From Pelodictyon luteolum (lineage in GTDB: Bacteria; Bacteroidota; Chlorobiia; Chlorobiales; Chlorobiaceae): a stretch of 64,000 bases of DNA. The first letter of the stretch is position 1. Each line of letters opens with the position of its first letter. Below the pieces are notes generated by a model that worked only from the letters and a program-made list of their open reading frames with translations, made no database searches and was not told the DNA's origin. Location of the stretch: assembly GCF_001622165.1 (NCBI RefSeq), contig NZ_LVWG01000018.1, positions 1 to 64,000 on the forward strand, read 5' to 3'. Shown here in pieces: positions 18,383 to 26,197 of the stretch. The translations under genes and the position numbers were made by a program.

Positions 18383-18828
18383 AAGAGGCGTTTTGTGTTG
18401 TTCAGTTCAAGGATGGCGATGAGCGAAAGTGCTATGAGTGCAACATTCAGGGTCAGGGGGTTGAACGGCAGGGTCAGCATGCCGGGCTCGAAAATGCCGA
18501 CGAACAGGAGCAGCATGCACAACGTCACGATATTGAACCAGAAAACCCAGTTCCGGCGGGCCACAAGGAGGTAAAGACCGAAAACTATCTCCCCCGCTCC
18601 CATCCAGGAAACCGCAATACAAGCCCACCGGTACACGGGAATGATATGGCCGAGGAGTTCGACTTCCCCGCTGCTCATGCAGTAGAGTTTGGGCACAGCC
18701 CCCTGGTAGATCCAGGAAAAGGCCAGAGCCACACGGCACAGGATGAGCACACTGCTCTCTGCGGACATGAATGCCATCGGGGAAAAACCCTTAGCCTTGG
18801 TGGACGTGGTGTCGTTCGGATTGTTCAT
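18379..18828 (-). CDS. DoxX-like four-helix membrane protein
   Basis: This protein of about 149 residues has four hydrophobic helices. It includes LCRVALAFSWIYQGAVPKLYC and GAGEIVFGLYLL, typical of DoxX-like small membrane proteins, which are often found with respiratory or thiosulfate/sulfide oxidation proteins. The start at 18828 is chosen over ATG 18837 and the longer frame to 18957 because CAGGG lies 6-10 nt before it. It begins the operon with the oxidase-like and pentapeptide proteins. The exact role is unknown; DoxX relatives have been linked to quinone reduction and redox stress. Confidence 0.7.
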   Translation of the reverse strand: MNNPNDTTSTKAKGFSPMAFMSAESSVLILCRVALAFSWIYQGAVPKLYCMSSGEVELLGHIIPVYRWACIAVSWMGAGEIVFGLYLLVARRNWVFWFNIVTLCMLLLFVGIFEPGMLTLPFNPLTLNVALIALSLIAILELNNTKRLF

Positions 18829-18913
18829 GGTGTGCATCCCTGCAAAATACGAGAGTCCCGGTGACGATTCTGAAAATTCAGCACAAGCAAAAAAATCAAG
18901 GCGCCTGCATCCA

Positions 18914-18938
18914 ATAAAAAAGCGAACCGGAGTTCGCC
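18914..18938 (-). terminator. Rho-independent terminator after the PhoU-like gene
   Basis: On the minus strand a GCGAAC/GTTCGC stem with a 4-nt loop (18922-18937) is followed by a run of U (18914-18921). It lies about 50 bp beyond the stop of the PhoU-like gene and ends the phosphate block. Confidence 0.75.
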
Positions 18939-18986
18939 TTTCAATATGCCGGTGCATTCCTCTGTATCCTTCAACCCGTCAACGGG

Positions 18987-19718
18987 TCAGCAGAAATTGC
19001 TGGAAATGGAGCAGGAAATGACGGCGCACTCCCTGACATGGTCGAGGATCGAGAGGATCCCGGTATGGCTGATGATGTTCTGGTCGTTGACCGTCGACTT
19101 CAGCTTCTCCACAGCCTTGTCGTAAAGACCCTGGATCTCCTGCATCATGTCGAGGGTTTCGCGGGCATGCTTCGAGTTGCCGCTGACAAAGGCTTCAACC
19201 GCTTTCTTGATCATTTCAGCGGTGATGTCGCCCATTGGTTTCAGGCCGTATTCGTCCTTATGGAGCTCCTGCACATTCGAAAACTCGACAAACGGCGTCT
19301 TCTCGGCGATGTTGAGGGCAAACTGGGCCATTTTCTCCAGTTCCTGCAGGATCATGCGGGCATCGCGGACACCCTTCAGCTGGTCGGTATCGAGGGTCTG
19401 GAACGCACTGTATGCAAGGGTGAGATACTCTACCTCGAACTTGCCCTTCTGGATATATTCTTCGTCGAACTTGAAGGCAGAGGCCGCCAGTTCGGTATTC
19501 TTCTTGGTTGAAGCCCTGATGCTGAGCATCAGGTTGTTTTCCACGTTCGAGGACAGCTTGGTGAGCTTCTGCTTGAGGGACTCAAGCTGCACGTGCACAG
19601 TACCCTGGGGTTTGATGGAAAGACCGAACTTCTGGGGATCGATCTGAACGGTGAAGGCTTTCGGGGTTGCAGCAGTTTTCGGGGAATCACCGAAAAGTTT
19701 TCCTAACAGACTGGCCAT
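18987..19718 (-). CDS. Second PhoU-domain-like protein
   Basis: This 243-residue helical protein has the heptad-like layout of PhoU three-helix bundles (residues about 45-235) after an N-terminal stretch of 40 residues that is not helical. Similarity to PhoU is pattern-based: ELEKMAQFALNIAEKTPF corresponds to the first metal-binding helix and ILDHVRECAVISCSI to the second, though acidic metal ligands are poorly kept. It lies downstream of phoU, separated by a terminator, and probably takes part in phosphate signalling or in metal/phosphate handling. The C-terminus is cysteine-containing (SCSISSNFC). I am sure it is a gene and moderately sure of the family. Confidence 0.6.
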   Translation of the reverse strand: MASLLGKLFGDSPKTAATPKAFTVQIDPQKFGLSIKPQGTVHVQLESLKQKLTKLSSNVENNLMLSIRASTKKNTELAASAFKFDEEYIQKGKFEVEYLTLAYSAFQTLDTDQLKGVRDARMILQELEKMAQFALNIAEKTPFVEFSNVQELHKDEYGLKPMGDITAEMIKKAVEAFVSGNSKHARETLDMMQEIQGLYDKAVEKLKSTVNDQNIISHTGILSILDHVRECAVISCSISSNFC

Positions 19719-19841
19719 AAGGATCGGACACCATGCTTAATGATTAAGGGAAAGAGTACGAGAAAAAGCGAGAGAAAACGGAATATCGCTTGTAAACTGA
19801 ATTTAGCTGTCGGGAGGGGTTAAATCAAAGAAAAAAACAGC

Positions 19842-19868
19842 AAAAAAGCCCGGCGGATAACCGGGCTT
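19842..19868 (-). terminator. Rho-independent terminator after phoU
   Basis: The inverted repeat aagcccgg / ccgggctt (19846-19853 and 19861-19868) has a 7-nt loop. On the minus strand it is followed by a U-run (19842-19847). It lies 25 bp after the phoU stop and separates pst-phoU from the second PhoU-like gene. Confidence 0.85.
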
Positions 19869-19893
19869 GAACTGCACTGTGGAAGCATGGTCT

Positions 19894-20580
19894 TCAATCT
19901 TTCAGCGACTGGATCAGCTTTTCATAGGAGATGTCGCTGTGCCGGACGATCTCGCCCGTCACAAGGTAGGTGACCTCATGGGCGATACGGGTGGCATGGT
20001 CGGCCATGCGCTCGATGTAGCGGGAGATGCTGAGCAGCGAGATCAGCTGATCGACGTTCAGGGCAGGGTCTTTCATGAGGGTAGCGACCTTCTTGAAAAC
20101 GGCACTGTGGATGCTGTCGATCTCTTCGTCAAGGGCGCAGACCTTGTCGGCAAGGAAACGGTCCTTGTTGATGAATGCCTCGATCGACTTGCGGGTCATG
20201 TCGGCGGCAAGGCGGCCCATGGAATCGAAATCGAACATGGCGAGCATATCGGGCTTGATGTTCGGCATGCGCTCGATGATGTGGACGGCAAGGTCGCCGA
20301 TGCGTTCGAGATCGTCATTGATCTTCATGATGGTGACGATCATGCGCAGATCGCGGGCAACCGGCTGCTGAAGGGCGAGGAACGCCAGGCAGCGCTCTTC
20401 GAGCCCGACCTCGGCCAGATCAATCTCAAAGTCGATGCGCCTGATCTCACGGGCCTGCTCCTCGTCCTGGTTCCGTATTGCAGTAAGAGCGTCATCGAAA
20501 TTCTTAAGGACCTTTTCCGAGAGATGGACAAGGACGTCGGAGAGGTCCCTGATATGTTCGTGTACCGGTCTGTCTGACAT
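19894..20580 (-). CDS. phoU: Phosphate signalling protein PhoU
   Basis: This 228-residue protein has two PhoU repeats with the metal-binding helices INDDLERIGDLAVHI (about residue 88) and ISRYIERMADHATRI (about 190), whose E/D-xxx-D pattern is well kept. PhoU links the Pst transporter to a PhoR-type kinase and limits phosphate uptake when phosphate is plentiful. It is the last gene of pstC-pstA-pstB-phoU, 18 bp after pstB, and is followed by a strong terminator. No phoB or phoR gene lies in the window. Confidence 0.95.
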   Translation of the reverse strand: MSDRPVHEHIRDLSDVLVHLSEKVLKNFDDALTAIRNQDEEQAREIRRIDFEIDLAEVGLEERCLAFLALQQPVARDLRMIVTIMKINDDLERIGDLAVHIIERMPNIKPDMLAMFDFDSMGRLAADMTRKSIEAFINKDRFLADKVCALDEEIDSIHSAVFKKVATLMKDPALNVDQLISLLSISRYIERMADHATRIAHEVTYLVTGEIVRHSDISYEKLIQSLKD

Positions 20581-20598
20581 GGTGGCTGAATGGTTACG

Positions 20599-21459
20599 TT
20601 AGCTGAATCTTCCGGTGATGTAGTCCTCAGTCATCCTATCCCTCGGATTGGTGAAGAGCTGCGAGGTGCCGGCATGCTCGACCAGCGTACCCTCGTAGAA
20701 AAACATGGTGTAGTCGGAAACGCGCGAGGCCTGCTGCATGTTGTGGGTCACGATCATGATCGTGTAGCTGCCGCGCAGCTCCTGGATGAGGTCCTCGATC
20801 TTGGCTGTGGCCTTCGGGTCGAGAGCAGAAGTCGGCTCGTCGAGCAGAAGGATTTCGGGCTCGACGGCCAGCGTACGGGCTACGCAGAGCCGCTGCTGCT
20901 GGCCGCCGCTGAGGCCGAGGGCGTTGCGCTCAAGGCGGTCGCTCACCTCGTCCCAGAGTGCCGCCTTGCGGAGACTCTTCTCAACGACTTCAGCCAGCTG
21001 TTTCTTGTCGTTCATGCCGTGCAGACGCGGGCCGTAGGCGATATTGTCAAAAATCGATTTCGGGAACGGGTTCGGCTTCTGGAACACCATGCCGATCTTC
21101 TTGCGAAGCAGCACCTCGTCGGTGAGCTTGCCGTAGATGTCCTCTCCATCAAAACGCAGGGTACCGGTCGTATGGCAGCTCGGAATAAGATCGTTCATAC
21201 GGTTGATGGCACGCAGGAACGTGCTCTTTCCGCAGCCGCTCGGTCCGATGATGGCCGTCACATATTTCGAGAGGATATCGGCGTTGACCTTTTTGACGGC
21301 TTCGAAGTCACCGTAAAAGATCGAGAAGTCCTTGGCGACGACATGGGGCTTGCCTCCGCCGCTCACGCTTTTTCGTTCAGAAGGGATGTAGATGTCGCGC
21401 GTTGCGGTCTTTGCAGGGGTGTCCATGGAGATCTCCTTTTCTTCCGCTGTCATTTGCAT
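20599..21459 (-). CDS. pstB: Phosphate ABC transporter ATPase PstB
   Basis: This 286-residue ABC ATPase has Walker [10 protein letters not shown], the PstB-specific [11 protein letters not shown] that follows it, Q-loop QKPNPFP, signature LSGGQQQRL and Walker [14 protein letters not shown]. It powers high-affinity phosphate import through PstCA. The N-terminus is about 30 residues longer than in E. coli PstB. It sits 6 bp after pstA and 18 bp before phoU in the same operon. Confidence 0.97.
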   Translation of the reverse strand: MQMTAEEKEISMDTPAKTATRDIYIPSERKSVSGGGKPHVVAKDFSIFYGDFEAVKKVNADILSKYVTAIIGPSGCGKSTFLRAINRMNDLIPSCHTTGTLRFDGEDIYGKLTDEVLLRKKIGMVFQKPNPFPKSIFDNIAYGPRLHGMNDKKQLAEVVEKSLRKAALWDEVSDRLERNALGLSGGQQQRLCVARTLAVEPEILLLDEPTSALDPKATAKIEDLIQELRGSYTIMIVTHNMQQASRVSDYTMFFYEGTLVEHAGTSQLFTNPRDRMTEDYITGRFS

Positions 21460-21465
21460 GGTTAA

Positions 21466-22812
21466 TCAGCCTTTTAATTTCTTGGATATGCGGGCTCTGA
21501 GCAGTACCGCCGAAAGGTTCAGAAGGAGCACGATGCTGACAAGGGCAAGCACCATGCCGTACTGCACGTGGCGGATTTCGGCCGCCGCCTCATGTTCGCT
21601 GGCAAGGTTGTAGATATTCCACGACAGCGCCGGGGTCGGAGAAGAGAGCACATCGGCAATGCCGATGGCCGAACCTACACTTACCGCTGCGGTGAAGATG
21701 ATCGGAGCGGTTTCGCCGGCCGCCCTGCCGAGACTGATGACGCCGCCGGTGATGATGCCGGGAAGCGCTGCAGGCAGGATCACGGTAACGATGGTGTTCC
21801 ATTTTGTGGAACCCAGACCGAGCGAAGCTTCTTTATAGGTTTTCGGCACCGCCAGTATCGCCTCTTCAGCCGCCCTGATGATGGTCGGCAGGATCATGAT
21901 GGCAAGGGTAAGTGCACCGGCAAGCACGCTTTTGGATTCCGATACGTTCAGGGTATTGATGAAGAAGGCCAGACCGAACAGACCGAACACGATGCTCGGT
22001 ACACCGGCAAGGGTGCTGTTTGCACTGCGCAGCATGCTGGTGAAGACGCCGTCCTTGGCATACTCGGTGAAATAGATGGCAGCGACAACACCAAGCGGAA
22101 AGGCGAAAAGCATGGCGCCGATGGCGAGGAAAAAGGTACCCTGGATTTCAGGCCATATGCCGCCGAAGATGTGGGCATCTATCGATGAGTCGGTGAGGAA
22201 CCCCCAGTAGAGGGTGAAGCGAGGAAGCAGCATCTTTTCAGCGTTTTTCTCGACAAAACCGAACATCGGGGCAAGTTTCGTCCCCTCAAACGACTCGGCC
22301 CGGCGGACGAAGTACTCCTTGGCCATAACGTCGGGATCTGAATAGTCCCACTTGGACTCATAGAGCAGGGCGTGGAGTTTCTCCTCGGCCTTCTCCCACC
22401 GGGTCTGACCGTAACGGAAACGGGTCAGGATGGCCGAATCATCGCCGGGCGGAGGACCGAGCAGGGTCTGGAGCGCGGTCTTGACCGGGCCGTACTGCAT
22501 CCGGTACTCCCTGGCCTTTTCAGGATCCATACCCTCAAGCTCAAGCTCGAAATCCGCAAGCATCCGGTACGCCTGGTCCCGGTACACGGCAACTTCAGCG
22601 ATTTCGCGCTCGAGCTCTGCCCCGTCACCGCGGTGGAACTCGTTATAGAGGAGCTTGCGATGCTCGATCGTTCCCTTGAAGAACACGGCGCCGAGTCCGT
22701 TGTAGATGATCGGCGTGATGACAATCAGAAGCGCAAGGGCCATGACGACGATCGAACCAATCCCGAGAGCGGTGAACGAACGGTCCAGTATTTTCCTTGT
22801 TCCGAGATTCAT
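21466..22812 (-). CDS. pstA: Phosphate ABC transporter permease PstA (extended)
   Basis: This permease has 448 residues, compared with about 280-300 in the usual family. TM1 (about 18-42) is followed by an extra hydrophilic, helical segment of roughly 150 residues. The standard binding-protein-dependent permease core follows, from about 215, with the EAA-type loop EEAILAVPKTYKEASLGLG. The insert is expected in the periplasm, where it could contact PstS. Similar long PstA forms are known in other phyla. It lies between pstC and pstB and shares their operon. Confidence 0.92.
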   Translation of the reverse strand: MNLGTRKILDRSFTALGIGSIVVMALALLIVITPIIYNGLGAVFFKGTIEHRKLLYNEFHRGDGAELEREIAEVAVYRDQAYRMLADFELELEGMDPEKAREYRMQYGPVKTALQTLLGPPPGDDSAILTRFRYGQTRWEKAEEKLHALLYESKWDYSDPDVMAKEYFVRRAESFEGTKLAPMFGFVEKNAEKMLLPRFTLYWGFLTDSSIDAHIFGGIWPEIQGTFFLAIGAMLFAFPLGVVAAIYFTEYAKDGVFTSMLRSANSTLAGVPSIVFGLFGLAFFINTLNVSESKSVLAGALTLAIMILPTIIRAAEEAILAVPKTYKEASLGLGSTKWNTIVTVILPAALPGIITGGVISLGRAAGETAPIIFTAAVSVGSAIGIADVLSSPTPALSWNIYNLASEHEAAAEIRHVQYGMVLALVSIVLLLNLSAVLLRARISKKLKG

Positions 22813-22848
22813 GACTGCCTGTTTGGTATTATTGGAATCTTGAGGCTC

Positions 22849-24012
22849 TTACTGACCCGAAAGAATCTTCCTCTGGCGGACGACGATGCGCTCGCTGATG
22901 AGGTTGCTTATGAAGCTGATGACGAGGAGCAGGAGGCCCATGGCGAACAGCACATGATAGCGGGCCGAACCGGTCACCTGGTCTGCTTCGCCCATATCAC
23001 CGGCGATGGTGGCCGTCAGGGTACGGACCGCCTCGAGGTAGTTGTACCAGGGATCGGGGATATGCGAAGAGTTGCCGGAAGCCATCCACACCACCATGGT
23101 CTCGCCGAGCGAGCGCATGATGCCGAGAATGACGGCGGCAAGAATGCCGCTGCTTGCGGCGGGAAGCACTGTTTTGACGAGTGTTTCAGCCCGGGTGGCG
23201 CCAAGTGCGTAGCTTCCTTCGCGGAGCTCGCGACCTACCGACTGAAGGGAATCCTCCGCCACACTGACGATCGTCGGCAGCGCCATGAAGCTCAGGATGA
23301 TGGAGACGTTGAGGGCGTTGGTGCCGGTGAGGATCTGCATGCCGTTGAGCTGCGAACCCACCACGTAGAGCACGAGAAAGGCGAGAAGGGTGAAGAGCAC
23401 CTGAAGCATGGTTGCATAGCGCTTGCGGCGAACCGGTTCCTCAATACCGGCAGTCAGGAGGTCGGAACCAACGATGACGGCAAGCAGCAGGAACGGTCCT
23501 GCAAGGATCCACCATACCCACATGAGCATGGGTCCGCCGCTTGTCTGGAGCAGCGGAGCGAGGATCACGAGCGCAAAGAAACCGAATGCGACAGAAGGAA
23601 TGGCCGCAAGCATCTCAATTACCGGCTTGGCGTACTGGCGGACCGAAAAAGGAAGGATGTCGCTGAGGCAGACCGCTGCGGCAATGCCCATCGGGACAGC
23701 GAGGAGGGCCGAGCCGAGGGTGACCATGCCGGTGCCGTAGATGATGGCAAGTGCGCCGAACTCGCCGGGATCTCCTGCAGGGTACCAGTTGCTGCTGGTG
23801 AAGAATTCAGCGAATCCTCTCTGCTGGAAATAGGGAACGGCATCGACGGCGACGAAATAGAAGATGAAGAGAACGACGATGGCGACAAACGAGGCAATGA
23901 GAAGCAGAATGGATTCTCCTGCAGTCCTGGCGGCTTTCTGCATTTTCCGCCTCCCTTCGCTGACAACGAACGCGCCTGAACGGTTGCTGTCTCTGTTCAC
24001 GTCTCCACTCAT
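22849..24012 (-). CDS. pstC: Phosphate ABC transporter permease PstC
   Basis: This 387-residue permease has about six membrane helices and the transporter EAA loop (LREGSYALGATRAETLVKT near 260). The charged N-terminus of about 25 residues may in part be untranslated, since an in-frame ATG sits at the MQKAARTAGES segment. Together with PstA it forms the phosphate channel in the inner membrane. It is the first gene of pstC-pstA-pstB-phoU. Its upstream gap holds a terminator from pstS and a partial Pho-box-like pair of repeats. Confidence 0.94.
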   Translation of the reverse strand: MSGDVNRDSNRSGAFVVSEGRRKMQKAARTAGESILLLIASFVAIVVLFIFYFVAVDAVPYFQQRGFAEFFTSSNWYPAGDPGEFGALAIIYGTGMVTLGSALLAVPMGIAAAVCLSDILPFSVRQYAKPVIEMLAAIPSVAFGFFALVILAPLLQTSGGPMLMWVWWILAGPFLLLAVIVGSDLLTAGIEEPVRRKRYATMLQVLFTLLAFLVLYVVGSQLNGMQILTGTNALNVSIILSFMALPTIVSVAEDSLQSVGRELREGSYALGATRAETLVKTVLPAASSGILAAVILGIMRSLGETMVVWMASGNSSHIPDPWYNYLEAVRTLTATIAGDMGEADQVTGSARYHVLFAMGLLLLVISFISNLISERIVVRQRKILSGQ

Positions 24013-24109
24013 GATGATACGGTTGGGTTCAGGTAACGGGGCGGATGCTGGTGCGTTGATTTCAATGCCTCAAATCTATACTCTTTAGCGAAAGAAAAAA
24101 ACGCGCACG

Positions 24110-24126
24110 TGTTACATCTTTGCAAC
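24110..24126. promoter_or_regulatory. Partial Pho-box-like repeat pair before pstC
   Basis: Two half-sites, tgttac at 24110 and tgcaac at 24121, are 11 bp apart on the plus strand. They match in sequence and period the four-copy arrays before the porin and acyltransferase genes. Positions 11 bp further out on either side do not match. The pair lies 98-114 bp upstream of the pstC start, between a terminator and the gene. Confidence 0.45.
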
Positions 24127-24140
24127 AACGCCTGCCCAAA

Positions 24141-24178
24141 AAACAACAAAAGCCGGAATCGGGTTGCATTCCGGCTTT
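24141..24178 (-). terminator. Rho-independent terminator after the first PstS gene
   Basis: An 11-bp perfect stem, aaagccggaat / attccggcttt (24149-24159 and 24168-24178), has an 8-nt loop and on the minus strand runs into a U-rich tract. It lies between the pstS gene ending at 24226 and pstC, so pstC needs its own promoter or read-through. Confidence 0.85.
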
Positions 24179-24225
24179 ATGAAAAGTATTGAGCTGCATG
24201 GATCAGTGGTCCCCTTGAAGTCACA

Positions 24226-25038
24226 TCACTGGCTGATGAAGCCGAGTTCACTGATGATCCGCCGCCCGTCAGCAGTCGAGGGCAGTGCGAGAAACTGTTT
24301 GATGCTACCCGTCGGCTGGCCGCTGGTATAGAAATAGAGCTTGCGCGACAGCTTGTAGGTACCGCTGCGGATGCTCGCGACGCTCGGCTTTACCCCATCG
24401 ACAGGAACCGCCCGGACTGAGGAGTCCAGAAATCCCATGCCGATGAACCCGATCGCAGAGGGTGTCGTCGACACACGGCTCTTCACGGCGCCGTTGCTGG
24501 CCTGGGACTCAGCCCTCGGCATGATAGGCACAGCCTTGCCGGTGACGAGCGTCTTGAACGACTCCTGGGTGCCGCTGTTCGACTCACGCTGGATCACCAC
24601 GATGCGGGAATTCGGTCCGCCGACCTCGCGCCAGTTGGTATAGCGTCCCTGATAGATCCCTGCGATCTGGGCCTTCGTAAGACCCCTGACAGGGTTCGAG
24701 GGATGAACGACGATGGCAATGCCGTCAAGGGCGGCAACATGCGCTACCGGCTGAATACCTTTTTTCCTTGCAGCAGCGATTTCCTGTGTTTTCATATCAC
24801 GCGACATGGCTGCAATGTCGCAGGCGCCGTTGATGAGGCTTTTGGCACCGTTGCCGCTCCCCGACTCGCTGACGGTGACCGGAACACCGTAGCGCTTCGT
24901 GAAATATGCCGCAAACGATTTCGCTATGGGTCCGACAGTCGTCGAACCATCAATCACAATCCCATTCCCTGCCGCAGACACCTCTGTGCCCATAAGCATC
25001 AGCGCCGCCAGCGCCAGCATCAACATCCTCTTCATCAT
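24226..25038 (-). CDS. pstS: Phosphate-binding protein PstS (copy 1)
   Basis: This periplasmic phosphate-binding protein of about 270 residues starts MMKRMLMLALAALMLMG with a signal peptide ending near SAAG; there is no lipobox cysteine. Phosphate-site motifs are visible: DGSTTVGP, SGSGNGAKSLINGACDIAAMSR, and RESNSGTQESF. The start at 25038 removes an upstream frame extension that overlaps the preceding terminator. It is co-linear with copy 2 along its whole length, so the two arose by tandem duplication. It is separated from copy 2 and from pstC by terminators. Confidence 0.92.
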   Translation of the reverse strand: MMKRMLMLALAALMLMGTEVSAAGNGIVIDGSTTVGPIAKSFAAYFTKRYGVPVTVSESGSGNGAKSLINGACDIAAMSRDMKTQEIAAARKKGIQPVAHVAALDGIAIVVHPSNPVRGLTKAQIAGIYQGRYTNWREVGGPNSRIVVIQRESNSGTQESFKTLVTGKAVPIMPRAESQASNGAVKSRVSTTPSAIGFIGMGFLDSSVRAVPVDGVKPSVASIRSGTYKLSRKLYFYTSGQPTGSIKQFLALPSTADGRRIISELGFISQ

Positions 25039-25110
25039 ATGTTCCGGTTCAATTTGGTTCCCTCTGTGCAAGAAGAAGAAAGGTAGGAAAAAGAAGCCCC
25101 CCCTTGAAAT

Positions 25111-25146
25111 AAAAAAAGCCCCCCCGATGCAATGCACCGGGAGGGC
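25111..25146 (-). terminator. Rho-independent terminator after the second PstS gene
   Basis: A GC-rich stem (gcccccc / ggagggc arms, 25118-25146) has an inner hairpin gatgc/gcacc region. On the minus strand it is followed by seven U residues (25111-25117). It lies 44 bp beyond the stop of the upstream pstS. Confidence 0.8.
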
Positions 25147-25189
25147 GTCATAACAGCAGCGCTCTAAGCCGCCACCACAGGGTGGAAGC

Positions 25190-26005
25190 TTACTGGTTCA
25201 CGAAACCAAGTTCGCTGATCATGCGCATGCCCTCGGGGGTCTGGTTGAGCTCGATGAACTGCTTCACAGCACCCTTCGGCTGACCGTTGGTGTACATGAA
25301 GAGCGGGCGGGAGATCGGGTAGGTACCGTCCTTGACCGAAACAACGGTAGGAGCCACACCCTCAACACTCACAGCCTTCACAGAACCATCAACAAAGCCG
25401 AGGCCGAGGAAACCGATTGCGGAAGGAGTCGAGGCAACACGGCTCTTCACGGCGCCGTTGCTGGCCTGGGTCTCTGCACGCTTGGAGATCGGAGCTTCCT
25501 TGCCCATGACGAGGCTCTTGAAGGTGTCCTGGGTACCGCTGTTCGATTCACGCTGGATCTTGACGATCTCGGCAGTCGGGCCGCCAACCTGGTTCCAGTT
25601 GGTGATCTTGCCGGAATAGATGTCGCGGATCTGCTTCTTGGTAAGGTTCTTCACACGGTTGCTCGGGTTCACAACAATAGCCATACCGTCAAGAGCGACA
25701 ACGTGCTCAACAGGATTGACGCCCTTTGCCTTTGCAGCAGCAATCTCGTTGGTTTTCATTGCGCGGGACATGTTGGCGATATCGCAGGTGCTGTTGATGA
25801 TGCTCTTGGCACCGTTGCCGGAACCGGATTCGCTGACGGTCACATCGGTACCGGTGGTACGGGTGAAGTATGCTGCGAAGGACTTGGCAATCGGGCCGAC
25901 GGTGGTGGAGCCGTCCATGACGATCTTGCCGGCGGCAGAAGCGTCACCGGAAGCCATCATACCGAAAACAGCCGCACCCATAAGGATTTTGCTGAAGAGT
26001 TTCAT
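25190..26005 (-). CDS. pstS: Phosphate-binding protein PstS (copy 2)
   Basis: This 271-residue periplasmic binding protein has a classical signal peptide (MKLFSKILMGAAVFGMMASG, cleaved near SAAG). It has the same phosphate-binding motifs as copy 1: DGSTTVGP, SGSGNGAKSIIN, RESNSGTQDTF. It differs from copy 1 in many surface residues (more lysine, less arginine), which might mean different affinity. It sits between the porin and copy 1, with terminators on both sides. No separate Pho-box-like array is seen directly before it, so transcription may depend on read-through from the porin. Confidence 0.93.
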   Translation of the reverse strand: MKLFSKILMGAAVFGMMASGDASAAGKIVMDGSTTVGPIAKSFAAYFTRTTGTDVTVSESGSGNGAKSIINSTCDIANMSRAMKTNEIAAAKAKGVNPVEHVVALDGMAIVVNPSNRVKNLTKKQIRDIYSGKITNWNQVGGPTAEIVKIQRESNSGTQDTFKSLVMGKEAPISKRAETQASNGAVKSRVASTPSAIGFLGLGFVDGSVKAVSVEGVAPTVVSVKDGTYPISRPLFMYTNGQPKGAVKQFIELNQTPEGMRMISELGFVNQ

Positions 26006-26094
26006 GTCTAAGTAAGTGATTTGGTTTAGGAAACAAGAGAATAAAAGAGATAACGAGAGACTGCTGTATTCCGCCGGTAGCGTGAAGATCCTTT

Positions 26095-26132
26095 AAAAAA
26101 GGCTGTCCTGCCGGAAAAGCAGGAGCAGCCTT
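26095..26132 (-). terminator. Strong terminator after the porin gene
   Basis: The long stem aaggctg-tcctgc / gcagga-g-cagcctt (26099-26132) has one bulged base and a 7-nt loop. On the minus strand it is followed by U (26095-26100). It lies 65 bp after the porin stop and 90 bp before the second pstS. Confidence 0.85.
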
Positions 26133-26197
26133 GCAGGCCAACCACACAACCTGACGAAGAAAGAACACCACACACGAAAGAACAACACACAAAGTGA

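Noticed and set aside
22372-23979. 535-residue open frame on the plus strand across pstA and pstC
   Set aside because: It is antisense to pstA and pstC, which have clear family motifs in the other strand. The long frame comes from GC-rich codon structure.
25090-25125. Repeated agccccccc as a functional repeat
   Set aside because: Two C-runs are only part of a terminator arm and a nearby low-complexity stretch.
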